A stretch of DNA of 64,000 nt from Alterinioella nitratireducens (GTDB lineage: Bacteria > Pseudomonadota > Alphaproteobacteria > Rhodobacterales > Rhodobacteraceae), in assembly GCF_013155465.1 (NCBI RefSeq), contig NZ_JABJVX010000002.1:248001-312000 (forward strand), written 5' to 3'. The position numbers and the translations under genes are program-made. Below, one piece after another: positions 30,088 to 38,888 of the stretch. The notes below the pieces were generated by a model. The model saw only the letters and a program-made list of their open reading frames with translations, had not been told where the DNA came from and did not search any database. Numbering within the stretch: the stretch's first letter is position 1; each line of letters starts with the position of its first letter.

Positions 30088-30921
30088 ATGCGCGCCGCGA
30101 TCCTGCAAATGACCTCCTCCGACCGGCCCGAGGAGAACCTGGCCACGGTGCTTGCCGCCATGACCAATGCCCGCGCGGCGGGGGCGGATATGCTGCTGAC
30201 GCCCGAAGTGACAAACTGCCTCTCGACCAGCCGCAGCCACCAGCGCGAGGTGCTGCACCTGCAAGACGATGACCCGACGCTTGCCGCGCTCAGGCAGGCG
30301 GCGGCGGATCGGGGGCTGTGGCTGCTGATCGGGTCGCTGGCGTTGAAGACCGAGGATGCGGACGGGCGCTTTGCCAACCGGTCCTTCGTCATTTCCGACA
30401 CCGGCGAGATCAAAGCCTGGTATGACAAGATCCACATGTTCGACGTCAACGTGGATGAGGGCGAGACCTACCGCGAGTCCGAAGGCTACCGCCCGGGTGA
30501 TCGCGCCGTCATTGCCGACACACCCTTTGCCAAACTCGGCCTGACCGTCTGCTATGACATGCGGTTCGCCTATCTCTACCGCGACCTCGCGCAGGCCGGC
30601 GCGCAGATCCTGACCGCGCCTGCCGCGTTTTCCCCCGTCACCGGGGCGGCGCATTGGGAAAGCCTCCTGCGTGCCCGCGCCATCGAAACCGGATGCTTCG
30701 TCCTGGCCCCGGCACAGACCGGCCAGCACAGCGCGCGGAAGGGCAAGGCGCGCGAAACCCATGGCCACAGCCTTGCCGTGGCCCCTTGGGGCGAAGTGCT
30801 GCTGGATGCGGGCAAGGAGCCCGGCCTGCACATCGTCGACCTGGACATGGGAGAGGTGGAGAAGGCGCGCGCGCGTGTCCCTTCCCTTACCCACGATCGC
30901 GGCTATAGTCTGGCCCCATGA
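30088..30921 (+). CDS. Carbon-nitrogen hydrolase, Nit/omega-amidase type
   Basis: The 277-residue enzyme has the nitrilase-superfamily triad Glu40 (LLTPEV), Lys114 (YDKIHMFDV) and Cys155 (TVCYDMRF). The HMFDV sequence and overall length match the Nit1/omega-amidase branch, which in eukaryotes removes deaminated glutathione, a repair role consistent with an adjacent glutaredoxin. The ATG at 30088 follows grxC closely; the open frame upstream overlaps grxC and is rejected. Confidence 0.9.
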   Translation: MRAAILQMTSSDRPEENLATVLAAMTNARAAGADMLLTPEVTNCLSTSRSHQREVLHLQDDDPTLAALRQAAADRGLWLLIGSLALKTEDADGRFANRSFVISDTGEIKAWYDKIHMFDVNVDEGETYRESEGYRPGDRAVIADTPFAKLGLTVCYDMRFAYLYRDLAQAGAQILTAPAAFSPVTGAAHWESLLRARAIETGCFVLAPAQTGQHSARKGKARETHGHSLAVAPWGEVLLDAGKEPGLHIVDLDMGEVEKARARVPSLTHDRGYSLAP

Positions 30922-31367
30922 CAAACGCCGATGACCCGCTCGCGGTCGCCCTCTTCTCCGAGATGTTCATGGCCGATCAACTGGCCCGCGCGCGGCTGAG
31001 CAAGGCCCTGCCCAAGGGGATGGAGCTGAGCCATTTCTCGGTCCTGAACCACCTTGCGCGCAGCAGTGCCGAACGCAGTCCGGCGCAACTGGCGCAGGTG
31101 TTTCACGTCACCCGCGGCGCGATGAGCAATACGCTGGCCAAGCTGGAGCTTGCGGGCCATGTCCATATCCGCCCCGACTGGGACGATGCCCGGCGCAAAT
31201 TCGTCGCGATCAGCCCCTCGGGCCGGTCCGCGCGCGATGCCGCCTTGCAATCCATTGCCCCGATCCTCAGCCGCGTGGTGCAGGAGATCGGCGCCGACCG
31301 TGTTCGTTCGGCCCTGCCGGTGATCCGCGAATTGCGGCGTGAGCTTGAGGCCGCGAACGAGGGTTGA
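30918..31367 (+). CDS. MarR-family transcriptional regulator
   Basis: The 149-residue protein has the MarR winged helix: LSHFSVLNHLARSSAERSPAQLAQVFHVTRGAMSNTLAKLELAGHV. The start overlaps the amidase stop as ATGA, making it the last gene of the comF/grxC/amidase run. MarR proteins respond to small phenolic or oxidative signals; the neighbouring glutaredoxin suggests redox, but the target is unknown. It is convergent with ubiG. Confidence 0.92.
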   Translation: MTNADDPLAVALFSEMFMADQLARARLSKALPKGMELSHFSVLNHLARSSAERSPAQLAQVFHVTRGAMSNTLAKLELAGHVHIRPDWDDARRKFVAISPSGRSARDAALQSIAPILSRVVQEIGADRVRSALPVIRELRRELEAANEG

Positions 31368-31370
31368 GCC

Positions 31371-32114
31371 CTACCGCTTCACCGACGCCGTCACGTAATT
31401 CACGCTCAGATCCCGGTCCGAGACCCGCCAGCTCCACGCGATCGGGTTGAAGACGAAGCCCTTGCGGTCCACCGGGTCCAGCCCCGCCCCCTCGATCAGC
31501 TTGAACAACTCCTCGGGCGTGATGAATTTCTGCCAGTCATGCGTGCCCTTGGGCAGCCAGCGCATGACATATTCCGCCCCGACAATGGCCATGGCAAAGC
31601 TCTTGGCGTTGCGGTTGATGGTCGAGCAGATCATCAGCCCGCCGGGTTTCAGAAGCTGGCGACAGGCGGTCAGATAGGCCAGCGGGTCGGCCACATGCTC
31701 TACCACCTCCATGTTCAGCACCACGTCGAACTGCTCGCCCGCCTCGGCCATGGCTTCGGCGGTGGTGTGGCGATAGTCGATCTCCAGCCCCGAATGCTCG
31801 GCATGGACCTGCGCCACCGGAATATTGCGCGCGGCCGCGTCGGCCCCCACCACGCGCGCCCCAAGCCGCGCCATCGGTTCCGACAAGAGCCCGCCGCCAC
31901 ACCCGATATCGAGGATGCGCAGCCCCGCAAACGGGGCCTCGCGGGTCAGATCACGCCCGTATTCGGCGGCGATCTGCGCCGTGATGTAATCCAGCCGCAC
32001 CGGGTTCATCATGTGCAGCGGCGCAAACTTGCCTTTCGGATCCCACCATTCGGCGGCCATCGCCTCGAATTTGGCGATCTCTGCGTCATCCACGGTATTG
32101 GTGGCGCTGTTCAT
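31371..32114 (-). CDS. ubiG: Ubiquinone biosynthesis O-methyltransferase
   Basis: UbiG performs both O-methylations in ubiquinone synthesis, at the membrane surface. The 247-residue protein has [23 protein letters not shown], the SAM motif [15 protein letters not shown] and the post-motif [11 protein letters not shown], all typical. The start at 32114 is chosen because GGAGGA lies 8 bp upstream; the ATG 6 bp further up directly abuts this site. It is divergent from the proline iminopeptidase gene. Confidence 0.96.
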   Translation of the reverse strand: MNSATNTVDDAEIAKFEAMAAEWWDPKGKFAPLHMMNPVRLDYITAQIAAEYGRDLTREAPFAGLRILDIGCGGGLLSEPMARLGARVVGADAAARNIPVAQVHAEHSGLEIDYRHTTAEAMAEAGEQFDVVLNMEVVEHVADPLAYLTACRQLLKPGGLMICSTINRNAKSFAMAIVGAEYVMRWLPKGTHDWQKFITPEELFKLIEGAGLDPVDRKGFVFNPIAWSWRVSDRDLSVNYVTASVKR

Positions 32115-32140
32115 GGACATTCCTCCGGCGTCTTGGCACT

Positions 32141-32177
32141 GTGACGGGCATGGGCCTGCCGTCACAAGGTCTATATA
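32141..32177 (+). promoter_or_regulatory. Inverted repeat and -10 between ubiG and the iminopeptidase gene
   Basis: GTGACGG (32141-32147) is inverted as CCGTCAC (32159-32165), followed by a TATATA -10-like element (32172-32177). The iminopeptidase start codon lies only 8 bp after the TATATA, so that transcript would have almost no leader. The dyad may be a regulator site for either divergent gene. Confidence 0.4.
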
Positions 32178-32185
32178 GGATCGTC

Positions 32186-33172
32186 ATGGACAAATTCTCC
32201 GGCCAAAAGCGCGCAGGCGCCTATCTGTTTCCGCCGACGGAGCCGTTTGACGCCCGGATGCTGGACGTGGGCGACGGCCACCAGATCTATGTCGAGCAAT
32301 GCGGCAACCCCGAAGGCGCACCGGTCGTGATCTTGCATGGCGGCCCCGGCGGCGGGTGCAGCCCGGCAATGCGGCGCTATTTCGACCCCGCCCAGTGGCG
32401 CGTGATCCTGTTCGATCAGCGCGGCTGCGGACGCTCGCGCCCCCATGCCGAGATCGAGAACAACACCACCTGGCACCTGGTCGCCGATATCGAGCGTATT
32501 CGCGCCGCGTTGGACATCGAAAAATGGGCCGTCTTCGGCGGCTCCTGGGGGGCCACTCTGTCGCTGATCTATGCCGAGACCCACCCGGGCGCGGTCGCCT
32601 TCCTTGCCCTGCGCGGCGTCTTCCTGTCGATGCAGCGCGAGCTTGACTGGTTCTATGGCGGCGGGGCGGGGCATTTCTGGCCCGAACAATGGCAGCGCTT
32701 CAAATCGCTGGTCCCCGAGGCCGAGCATGGCGACCTGATCGCGGCCTATAACCGGCGGCTCTTTTCCGGCGACAAGATGCTCGAGGCCCGGTTCGCCCGC
32801 GCCTGGGCCGCCTGGGAAAACGTGCTGGCCTCGGTCTCCAGCGATGGCCGCGCGGGCGAGGCCCCGGCAGATTACGCCCGCGCCTTCGCCCGGTTGGAGA
32901 ACCATTATTTCACCAACAAGGGCTTCGTCGAGGAAGGCCAGATCCTGCGTGACCTGCCCCGCATCGCCCATATCCCCGGCGTCATCGTGCAGGGCCGCTA
33001 CGACATGATCTGCCCGCCGCGCTCGGCCTATGAGCTGTCGCAGGGCTGGACCGCGGGCAAACTGCACATCGTTCGCGCGGCGGGCCACGCCCTGTCCGAA
33101 CCCGGCATCAGCGCCGAACTGGTCCGCGTGATGAAGGATGTGGGCGCCGCGCGGGGGCGGTATGGGATCTAG
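32186..33172 (+). CDS. pip: Proline iminopeptidase
   Basis: This alpha/beta hydrolase removes N-terminal proline from peptides. The 328-residue protein has the oxyanion motif HGGPGGG (residues 51-57), WRVILFDQRGCGRS, the nucleophile Ser120 in GGSWGATL, and a late Asp (GRYDMICPP) and His (AAGHALSEPG). Length and spacing match the S33 family. The ATG at 32186 is preceded by AGGA. Confidence 0.95.
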   Translation: MDKFSGQKRAGAYLFPPTEPFDARMLDVGDGHQIYVEQCGNPEGAPVVILHGGPGGGCSPAMRRYFDPAQWRVILFDQRGCGRSRPHAEIENNTTWHLVADIERIRAALDIEKWAVFGGSWGATLSLIYAETHPGAVAFLALRGVFLSMQRELDWFYGGGAGHFWPEQWQRFKSLVPEAEHGDLIAAYNRRLFSGDKMLEARFARAWAAWENVLASVSSDGRAGEAPADYARAFARLENHYFTNKGFVEEGQILRDLPRIAHIPGVIVQGRYDMICPPRSAYELSQGWTAGKLHIVRAAGHALSEPGISAELVRVMKDVGAARGRYGI

Positions 33173-33203
33173 GTGATTTATGATGGTCCGAGTCCTCGAA
33201 TTC

Positions 33204-33232
33204 TTGACAGGGTCTCCGTCAATCGCCATATC
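33204..33232 (+). promoter_or_regulatory. Putative promoter of the NYN gene
   Basis: A perfect TTGACA -35 (33204-33209) and a CATATC -10-like hexamer (33227-33232) are 17 bp apart. The first bases of the -35 are inverted at 33218-33222 (GTCAA), forming a small dyad. It lies about 110 bp upstream of the NYN gene start. Confidence 0.5.
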
Positions 33233-33267
33233 TGATGGCATACCGGCTAGCGGCAGGTCTGCTAGTT

Positions 33268-33304
33268 CAAGAGCCGTGTAGGGTTTGCGCCCTTGCGGCT
33301 CTTG
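33268..33304 (+). other. Stable hairpin in the NYN gene leader
   Basis: CAAGAGCCG (33268-33276) pairs with CGGCTCTTG (33296-33304), and AGGG/CCCT (33280-33283, 33290-33293) forms an inner stem. It lies between the predicted promoter and the start codon. It could attenuate translation or be the target of the encoded nuclease; both are inference. Confidence 0.5.
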
Positions 33305-33339
33305 CTGTATTCCAATGCCACAACATGTTGAGGGCATTG

Positions 33340-33966
33340 ATGAAGGTTGCGGTATATGTTGATGGGTTCAATCTCTACTACAGGGGCTTGAAGAAGACGC
33401 CATTCAAGTGGCTCGATCTCTCCGCCTTGGCGCGGGAATTCGTTCGTGATGATGAAAGCCTCGTCTCAATCAAGTATTTTACTGCCGATATCAGCTCAAG
33501 AGATGGAAATGCCGAAGCTAAGACCCGGCAGGAAGCCTATCTGAGAGCGCTCCGAACCATTCCAAGCCTCACGATTCACAAGGGTCGATTCCTAGCCAAG
33601 ACGAAGATGCGACCCCTGGTGCGGGATTCGGCAAGATATGTGGAAGTTCACGACACCGAGGAAAAGGGCTCTGACGTCAATCTTGCCGCGCATCTTGTCA
33701 ATGATGCTCATCTGGGCAGGTTCGATACCGCGTTTGTCGTTTCCCAAGACACCGACTTGTGTGAGCCACTGAGAATGGTGAACAAGCAACTTGGCAAAAC
33801 AGTGGGCTTGATTTGGCTTGAGGATTCACGACCCGGCAAGCGCCACCGCGAGGTCTCGAACTTTATCAAACACGCCAACCCCTCGATTCTGCGCCGCTGC
33901 CAGTTTCCCGACCCGGTGATCGGGCGGGGCGGTCGCAAGATTGCCAAACCGCTCACCTGGGACTGA
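33340..33966 (+). CDS. NYN-domain (PIN-like) RNase
   Basis: The 208-residue protein starts MKVAVYVDGFNLYY, the NYN signature with Asp8, followed by acidic residues in EEKGSDVNLAAHL and VVSQDTDLCEPL. These Asp residues would bind the metal of a PIN-like nuclease. The ATG at 33340 is chosen because GAGG precedes it; one at 33325 is possible. GC content is clearly lower than in neighbours and codon use is mixed, suggesting acquisition. Single NYN genes are often accessory or defence-associated. Confidence 0.85.
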   Translation: MKVAVYVDGFNLYYRGLKKTPFKWLDLSALAREFVRDDESLVSIKYFTADISSRDGNAEAKTRQEAYLRALRTIPSLTIHKGRFLAKTKMRPLVRDSARYVEVHDTEEKGSDVNLAAHLVNDAHLGRFDTAFVVSQDTDLCEPLRMVNKQLGKTVGLIWLEDSRPGKRHREVSNFIKHANPSILRRCQFPDPVIGRGGRKIAKPLTWD

Positions 33967-33983
33967 CAGAACCGGTCGGCACC

Positions 33984-34349
33984 TCACCCCAACTGCACCA
34001 CCGCCGCCTCGAAATCCTCGGCGCTGATCACGGCGGTGTGGTGGCCCTTGCCGGCTGTATCGTCCATGCGCCAGATATTGCCGGGGCCGATCTCACGCGC
34101 TTCGCCGTCGCTGGCGGTGACGCGCACCGCACCGGCGAGGCAGAGCAGCGTCTGTGACCGCGGCGTCGGGTGGATCGGCTCATCCCACCCCGCGTTCAGC
34201 CGCAGGAACACCAGCCCGGTAGCGGGCAGAAGCGCCGAGATATGGATGTCGCGGGCGGGCGGGGCAAAGCTGCGTTCTTGTAGCTTGACCTCTTCATCGC
34301 GCCAGTGGCTTTCGCCGCTTGCATCCGCATAGAGATGATTGATCTTCAT
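33984..34349 (-). CDS. Small cupin-domain protein
   Basis: The 121-residue protein has a single cupin barrel: LRLNAGWDEPIHPTPRSQTLLCLAGAVRVTASDGEAREIGPGN. The metal ligands are incomplete: the first motif has one His (IHPTP) and the second lacks the usual His, so it may be a binding or sensory cupin. The start MKINHLYADASGE at 34349 is preferred over upstream ATGs. It is convergent with the NYN gene. Confidence 0.75.
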   Translation of the reverse strand: MKINHLYADASGESHWRDEEVKLQERSFAPPARDIHISALLPATGLVFLRLNAGWDEPIHPTPRSQTLLCLAGAVRVTASDGEAREIGPGNIWRMDDTAGKGHHTAVISAEDFEAAVVQLG

Positions 34350-34417
34350 GGCGCGCCCTCCCGCTGTCCGGTCGCGCATGGTTGCATGGGGCGGGGGTAT
34401 GGCCAAGGAAATCTTCG

Positions 34418-34792
34418 CTAATCGGACACCCCCGGCGTCACGTCCCGGATCGGGAACCGCACGCCATCCTCGGTCGCCATCACCAGCCGCTCACCGTTCA
34501 GCACGTAGAGATCGCAGCGCGAGAACCCGTTGGCAAAGTCGATGCAGACCGTGCTGTCATCGTTCACCTTGTATTGCCCCTGGGCCGTGCCGCCGCCATT
34601 GGCATAGGTGTAGCTGTAGCTCTCATCCTCGAAGAACCGTGCCTCGCCGCCGTCATGGAAAGTGATCGTGTTGCCCCGCAGCCGGTCCGAAAGCTCCACC
34701 TCCGAGAACAGCACATCGCCCGCGCGCATGAACCATTCCTGCGCAAAGGCGGGGCTGGCGAGGAGGAAGAAGAGGACAAGGGCAAGGCGCAT
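34418..34792 (-). CDS. Small secreted protein of unknown function
   Basis: The 124-residue protein has a signal peptide (MRLALVLFFLLASPAFAQ) and a beta-rich mature domain with two cysteines (TVCID, SRCDLYV) that could form a disulfide. The pattern WFMRAGDVLFSEVELSDRLRG recalls small envelope proteins of Rhodobacteraceae without assigned function. It lies 55 bp downstream of smc on the same strand. Confidence 0.72.
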   Translation of the reverse strand: MRLALVLFFLLASPAFAQEWFMRAGDVLFSEVELSDRLRGNTITFHDGGEARFFEDESYSYTYANGGGTAQGQYKVNDDSTVCIDFANGFSRCDLYVLNGERLVMATEDGVRFPIRDVTPGVSD

Positions 34793-34847
34793 GAACCGAC
34801 CCTAGCGCGGATTGTCCGGCCCGCGGGACACGATCGCGCGAGTCCCG

Positions 34848-37800
34848 TCAGGCCACCATCTGCTCGGCCTTCTTCAGGTCCACCGAGACCAGTTGAGAAA
34901 CCCCCTGCTCGGCCATCGTGACCCCGAACAACCGGTCCATCCGGCTCATCGTGACCGCGTGATGCGTGATGATCAGGAACCGCGTGTCGGTCTGGCGGGT
35001 CATCTCGTCCAGAAGGTCGCAGAACCGGGTCACGTTGGCGTCGTCCAGCGGCGCGTCGACCTCGTCCAGCACGCAGATCGGCGCGGGGTTGGCCAGGAAG
35101 ACGGCGAAGATCAGCGCCAGCGCGGTCAGGGTTTGCTCGCCGCCCGACAGCAGCGACAGCGTCGAGAGCTTCTTGCCCGGCGGCTGGCACATGATCTCCA
35201 GCCCCGCCTCCAGCGGATCGTCGCTTTCGACCAGAACCAGCTTGGCCTCGCCGCCGCCGAAGAGATGGGCGAAGAGCATCCCGAAATTGCGGTTCACCTC
35301 GTCGAAGGCGGCAAGCAGGCGCTCCCGCCCCTCGCGGTTCAGGCTGGCAATGCCGCCGCGCAGCTTGCGGATGGCCTCCTCCAGGTCCTCCTTCTCGGTC
35401 TTCAGAGTGTCATGTTCCTCGCTGACCTCGCGGGCGTCCTCCTCGGCGCGCAGGTTCACCGCCCCAAGCGCGTCGCGCTGGCGGCGCAGGCGGGTGACAT
35501 CGGCCTCGATCGCCTCGGCGGAGGGCATCCTGGCGGGATCGGCATCCAGGGTGTCCAAGAGCGCCTCGGGCGTCGTCTCCAACTCCTCCTCGATGCGGGT
35601 CGCGGCGGCTTGCAGCACCTCTTGCGCCCCGTCGCGCCTGGCCTCGGCGCGTGCGCGGTATTCGCGGGCCAGCGAGGCTTCTTTCTCGGCCTCCCGCTCC
35701 ACCGCCACGGCCCCGCGCAGGGCGGTTTCGCCCGCCGCCAGCGCGTCACCGGCGGCCTTTCGGCGGGCCTCGGCCTCGTCGATGGCGGCTTGCAGCTTGT
35801 CCTTGCGGGCGGCGATTTCCTCGGGCGCGGCCTGGGCGCGGGCCAATTCCTCCTCGGACTCGGCGCGGCGCGTTTCCAACTCCTCTATCCGGGTCGTGGC
35901 CGTGTCCAGCCGCTTGCGCCAGGTTGCCAATTCCTGCGCGATCTGGGCCTGTCGCTTGTCGCGGGCCTCGCCTGCGCGCTTGACTTCCTCATGCGCGGCG
36001 CGGGCCGACAAAAGCGCGCTGCGCGCCGCCTCGACGGTTGCCTTTGACGCCTCGACCCGTGCCCGCGCCTCGTCAAGGCTGTCCAATTCGGCCTGCGCGC
36101 GGCGGGCCTCCTCCAGCGTTTCGCGGGCGGCTTCGGCCTCGTCGCCATGGCGCGCGGCGGCGGCGCGCAGGGTTTCCAGCCGTCCGGCCAGGATATTGCG
36201 GTCGGCCTCGGCGCGGGAGAAGGCGCGGCTGGCCTCGGCCATCTGCTGATCGGCGGCGCGGCGCGCGGCGCGCGCCTGCTTGTCGGCCTCCGTCAACTCG
36301 GCCAGACGCGCGGCATTGGCCGCATGCGTGGCGCGGGCACGGTCGGCGGCCAGTTCCGCGCGTTCAAGCTCTGCCGCCAGTTCATTCAGCTGGTTGGCCT
36401 GCTGCAACCGCCGCGCAGCGGTCGAGGAGCCATCGGCGGCGGCCAGCGCATAGCCATCCCACCGGTAGAGATCGCCCGCCCGGGTCACCAGCCGCTGACC
36501 CGGCAGAAGCTGCGCCTGCAACCCCGGCCCGTCGCCATTCTGGATCACGCCCACCTGCCGCAACCGCCGCGCCAGCGCGGGCGGCGCATCGACATAATCC
36601 GACAAAGACGGCACACCGGCGGGCAGGGCTTGTGGCGTCTCGTATTGCTTCAGTGTGGTCCAGCCCGTCGCACCGGCCACATCCGTTTCGGGGGCTTTCA
36701 GATCGTCGGCCAATGCCGCGCCGACGGCGGCCTCGTATCCCGGCGCGACGCGCACCCGGTCGAGCAGTTGATTGCCCTGACCGGCCTCGCGTTCCAAGAG
36801 CTTCGACAGCGCCCGCACCTCGGCATCGAGCGTGTTGAACTCGCCCTCCGCCTCGGCCCGCGCGGTGCGCGCCTCGCCCTCTCGGGCCTGCGCGGCGGCG
36901 CGGGCGGACTCGGTTTCGGTCAGGGTGTCCTCGGCACGGGCGGCCAGGTCGGTGGCCTCAGAGAGCGCGGTTTCCGCCGCCGCGTGATCCTGCGCCAGGG
37001 TGGCCAGCCGGGTTTCCGCCGCCTCGGCCTCGGCCAGCGCCTTCTGCGCCTCGCCCGCGTGACGCTCCGCCGCGCGGCTGGTTTCGTCGACGGCGCGCTG
37101 CGCCGATTGGTGGCGGGCGGCCAAGCGGGCGGCATCCTCGGTGAGCCGTGAGTGCACCGCCTCTTCATCGGTCATCGAGATCGTGGCCGCGCGCACCGCC
37201 TCCTCGGCCTCGGTCAGCGCCGCGCCATGGCCCTCGCCCGCGGCGCGTGAGGCGTTGGCCTCGGCCTCCAGCGTCTCGATGGTGCCGCCGGCATCCGTGT
37301 TCAGGCTGGTCTCGCGCGTCAGGTCACGGGTCAGTTGGGCGATCCGGGCCGTCAGCGTCTCGATGGCCTTGCGTGCGCGGGCCTCCTCGGCGCTGACGCT
37401 GTCGCGTTCGACCGTGACACGCTGCAACAGCGCCGCGGCAATCGCTTCCTCCTCGCGCAGGGGCGGCACGGCAGTCTCGGCGTCTTCGCGCGCCCGTGTC
37501 GCCGCGGTGGCGGATCCTTCGGCTCTGGCGGCGGCGGTCAACGCCTCGCGCAGCGCGGCCTCGGCCTGGGCCCGCGCCTCGTCAGCCTCCTTCCAGCGGC
37601 GATAGAGCAAAAGCCCTTCCGCCTGCCGCAACTCGCCCCCGATCTCACGATAGCGCGCCGCCTGACGCGCCTGCCGTGCCAGTTGCGCCAGTTGACCGGC
37701 CAGTTGGTCCAGAACGTCATCGACGCGGGCCAGGTTGGTCTCGGCCCCCTTCAGCTTCAACTCGGCCTCGTGGCGCCGCTGATAGAGGCCGGAGATTCCG

Positions 37801-38303
37801 GCGGCTTCCTCAAGGATCCGCCGCCGCGCCTTGGGCTTGGAGTTGATCAGCTCCGAGATCTGCCCCTGCCGCACCAGCGCGGGCGAATGCGCGCCGGTGG
37901 AGGCATCCGCGAACAGCATCTGTACATCGCGCGCCCGCACATCGCGGCCGTTGGTCTTGAAGGCCGAGCCTGCATCGCGGGTGATCCGCCGGATCACATC
38001 CAGCGTGTCCGATTCGTTGAAACTGGCCGGGGCGAGCCGTTCGGTGTTGTCGATGGTCAGCGCCACCTCGGCGAAATTGCGCGCAGGGCGGGACGACGCG
38101 CCGGCAAAGATCACGTCCTCCATGCCGGCGCCGCGCATCGCGGTGGGGCGGTTTTCGCCCATCACCCAACGCAGCGCCTCCAGCAGGTTGGACTTGCCAC
38201 AGCCATTGGGCCCGACCACGCCGGTCAGACCATCGGCGATGATCAGATCGGTCGGATCGACAAAGCTCTTGAAGCCATTCAGCCTGAGACGTGAAAACCG
38301 CAC
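34848..38303 (-). CDS. smc: Chromosome segregation protein SMC
   Basis: SMC with ScpAB compacts and segregates the chromosome. The 1151-residue reading has Walker A GPNGCGKSN (residues 31-39), long coiled coils, a central hinge (about 500-640), the ABC signature LSLLSGGEQTLTALAL and Walker B CVLDEVDAPLDDANV. GTG at 38303 (MRFSRLRLNGFKSF) is preferred: AGGG lies 6 bp upstream and the length matches relatives; a GTG at 38339 would add 12 residues without a ribosome site. Confidence 0.97.
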   Translation of the reverse strand: MRFSRLRLNGFKSFVDPTDLIIADGLTGVVGPNGCGKSNLLEALRWVMGENRPTAMRGAGMEDVIFAGASSRPARNFAEVALTIDNTERLAPASFNESDTLDVIRRITRDAGSAFKTNGRDVRARDVQMLFADASTGAHSPALVRQGQISELINSKPKARRRILEEAAGISGLYQRRHEAELKLKGAETNLARVDDVLDQLAGQLAQLARQARQAARYREIGGELRQAEGLLLYRRWKEADEARAQAEAALREALTAAARAEGSATAATRAREDAETAVPPLREEEAIAAALLQRVTVERDSVSAEEARARKAIETLTARIAQLTRDLTRETSLNTDAGGTIETLEAEANASRAAGEGHGAALTEAEEAVRAATISMTDEEAVHSRLTEDAARLAARHQSAQRAVDETSRAAERHAGEAQKALAEAEAAETRLATLAQDHAAAETALSEATDLAARAEDTLTETESARAAAQAREGEARTARAEAEGEFNTLDAEVRALSKLLEREAGQGNQLLDRVRVAPGYEAAVGAALADDLKAPETDVAGATGWTTLKQYETPQALPAGVPSLSDYVDAPPALARRLRQVGVIQNGDGPGLQAQLLPGQRLVTRAGDLYRWDGYALAAADGSSTAARRLQQANQLNELAAELERAELAADRARATHAANAARLAELTEADKQARAARRAADQQMAEASRAFSRAEADRNILAGRLETLRAAAARHGDEAEAARETLEEARRAQAELDSLDEARARVEASKATVEAARSALLSARAAHEEVKRAGEARDKRQAQIAQELATWRKRLDTATTRIEELETRRAESEEELARAQAAPEEIAARKDKLQAAIDEAEARRKAAGDALAAGETALRGAVAVEREAEKEASLAREYRARAEARRDGAQEVLQAAATRIEEELETTPEALLDTLDADPARMPSAEAIEADVTRLRRQRDALGAVNLRAEEDAREVSEEHDTLKTEKEDLEEAIRKLRGGIASLNREGRERLLAAFDEVNRNFGMLFAHLFGGGEAKLVLVESDDPLEAGLEIMCQPPGKKLSTLSLLSGGEQTLTALALIFAVFLANPAPICVLDEVDAPLDDANVTRFCDLLDEMTRQTDTRFLIITHHAVTMSRMDRLFGVTMAEQGVSQLVSVDLKKAEQMVA

Positions 38304-38402
38304 GCGCTGCCCTGTTGTTCTTGGGGTCGTTGGGGCCACTTTCTGGCAGGGCGGCGCAGGCTGTCAACGGCTTTGCCCCGCATATGGCGGTAAATCGCCG
38401 GG

Positions 38403-38411
38403 TTATCCACA
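38403..38411. promoter_or_regulatory. DnaA box upstream of smc
   Basis: TTATCCACA is a perfect DnaA 9-mer, about 100 bp upstream of the smc start, in an AT-rich stretch (CAATATATAGG) that could hold the smc promoter. A single box could let DnaA modulate smc, but a chance match is possible. Confidence 0.35.
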
Positions 38412-38422
38412 ATATATAGGGG

Positions 38423-38710
38423 CTAACAGGCCAGATCGGCCCGCATCACCGCCTGGTCGCCGCGCAATGTATCCTCGATCACCGTGCAGCCGCTGGCCTG
38501 TTCCATCGCGGCCAGGGCGTTCGGGTAGACCTCACCGATGGTGGGAAACGCCATGGTGTTCAGGCGGATCGCCTCGGCCCGGTTGCCGCGCACGCGGACG
38601 GTGAAGGAGGTGTTGTCGATCGAAACCTGCGTTGCCTCTGCGCCCATCATCGCGGGGGCGGGCGAATCGCAGGCGGCCAGAAGGAGGGGGAGGAGCAGGA
38701 GACGTTTCAT
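38423..38710 (-). CDS. Small lipoprotein
   Basis: The 95-residue protein has a lipoprotein signal (LLLLPLLLAAC, Cys14). The mature part is small with two further cysteines (SGCTV and the C-terminal DLAC) and no known motif. A perfect CtrA-type site lies 26 bp upstream of its start. It sits upstream of smc on the same strand, separated by the putative smc promoter. Confidence 0.75.
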   Translation of the reverse strand: MKRLLLLPLLLAACDSPAPAMMGAEATQVSIDNTSFTVRVRGNRAEAIRLNTMAFPTIGEVYPNALAAMEQASGCTVIEDTLRGDQAVMRADLAC

Positions 38711-38735
38711 GGCGCTTACGCTGACGCGGGCAGGG

Positions 38736-38750
38736 TTAAGGCGGGGTTAA
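38736..38750. promoter_or_regulatory. CtrA binding site between the lipoprotein gene and rsfS
   Basis: TTAA-N7-TTAA is exact here, and on the minus strand each half reads TTAACC, the best form of the alphaproteobacterial CtrA consensus. It is 26 bp upstream of the lipoprotein start and about 140 bp upstream of rsfS. The nearer gene is the likelier target. Confidence 0.6.
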
Positions 38751-38888
38751 TGCGACCGATGCAATCGCGCCACTGGGGCGGGGGCCACGCGCATGGCCCG
38801 GTGTTGAAGCGGGCCTTTCGCACGGCTATATTGGCCCCATCCCGGCGCCGGGGATTGTGACAGGCGCGCAATGTAGGAGGACGACGTC

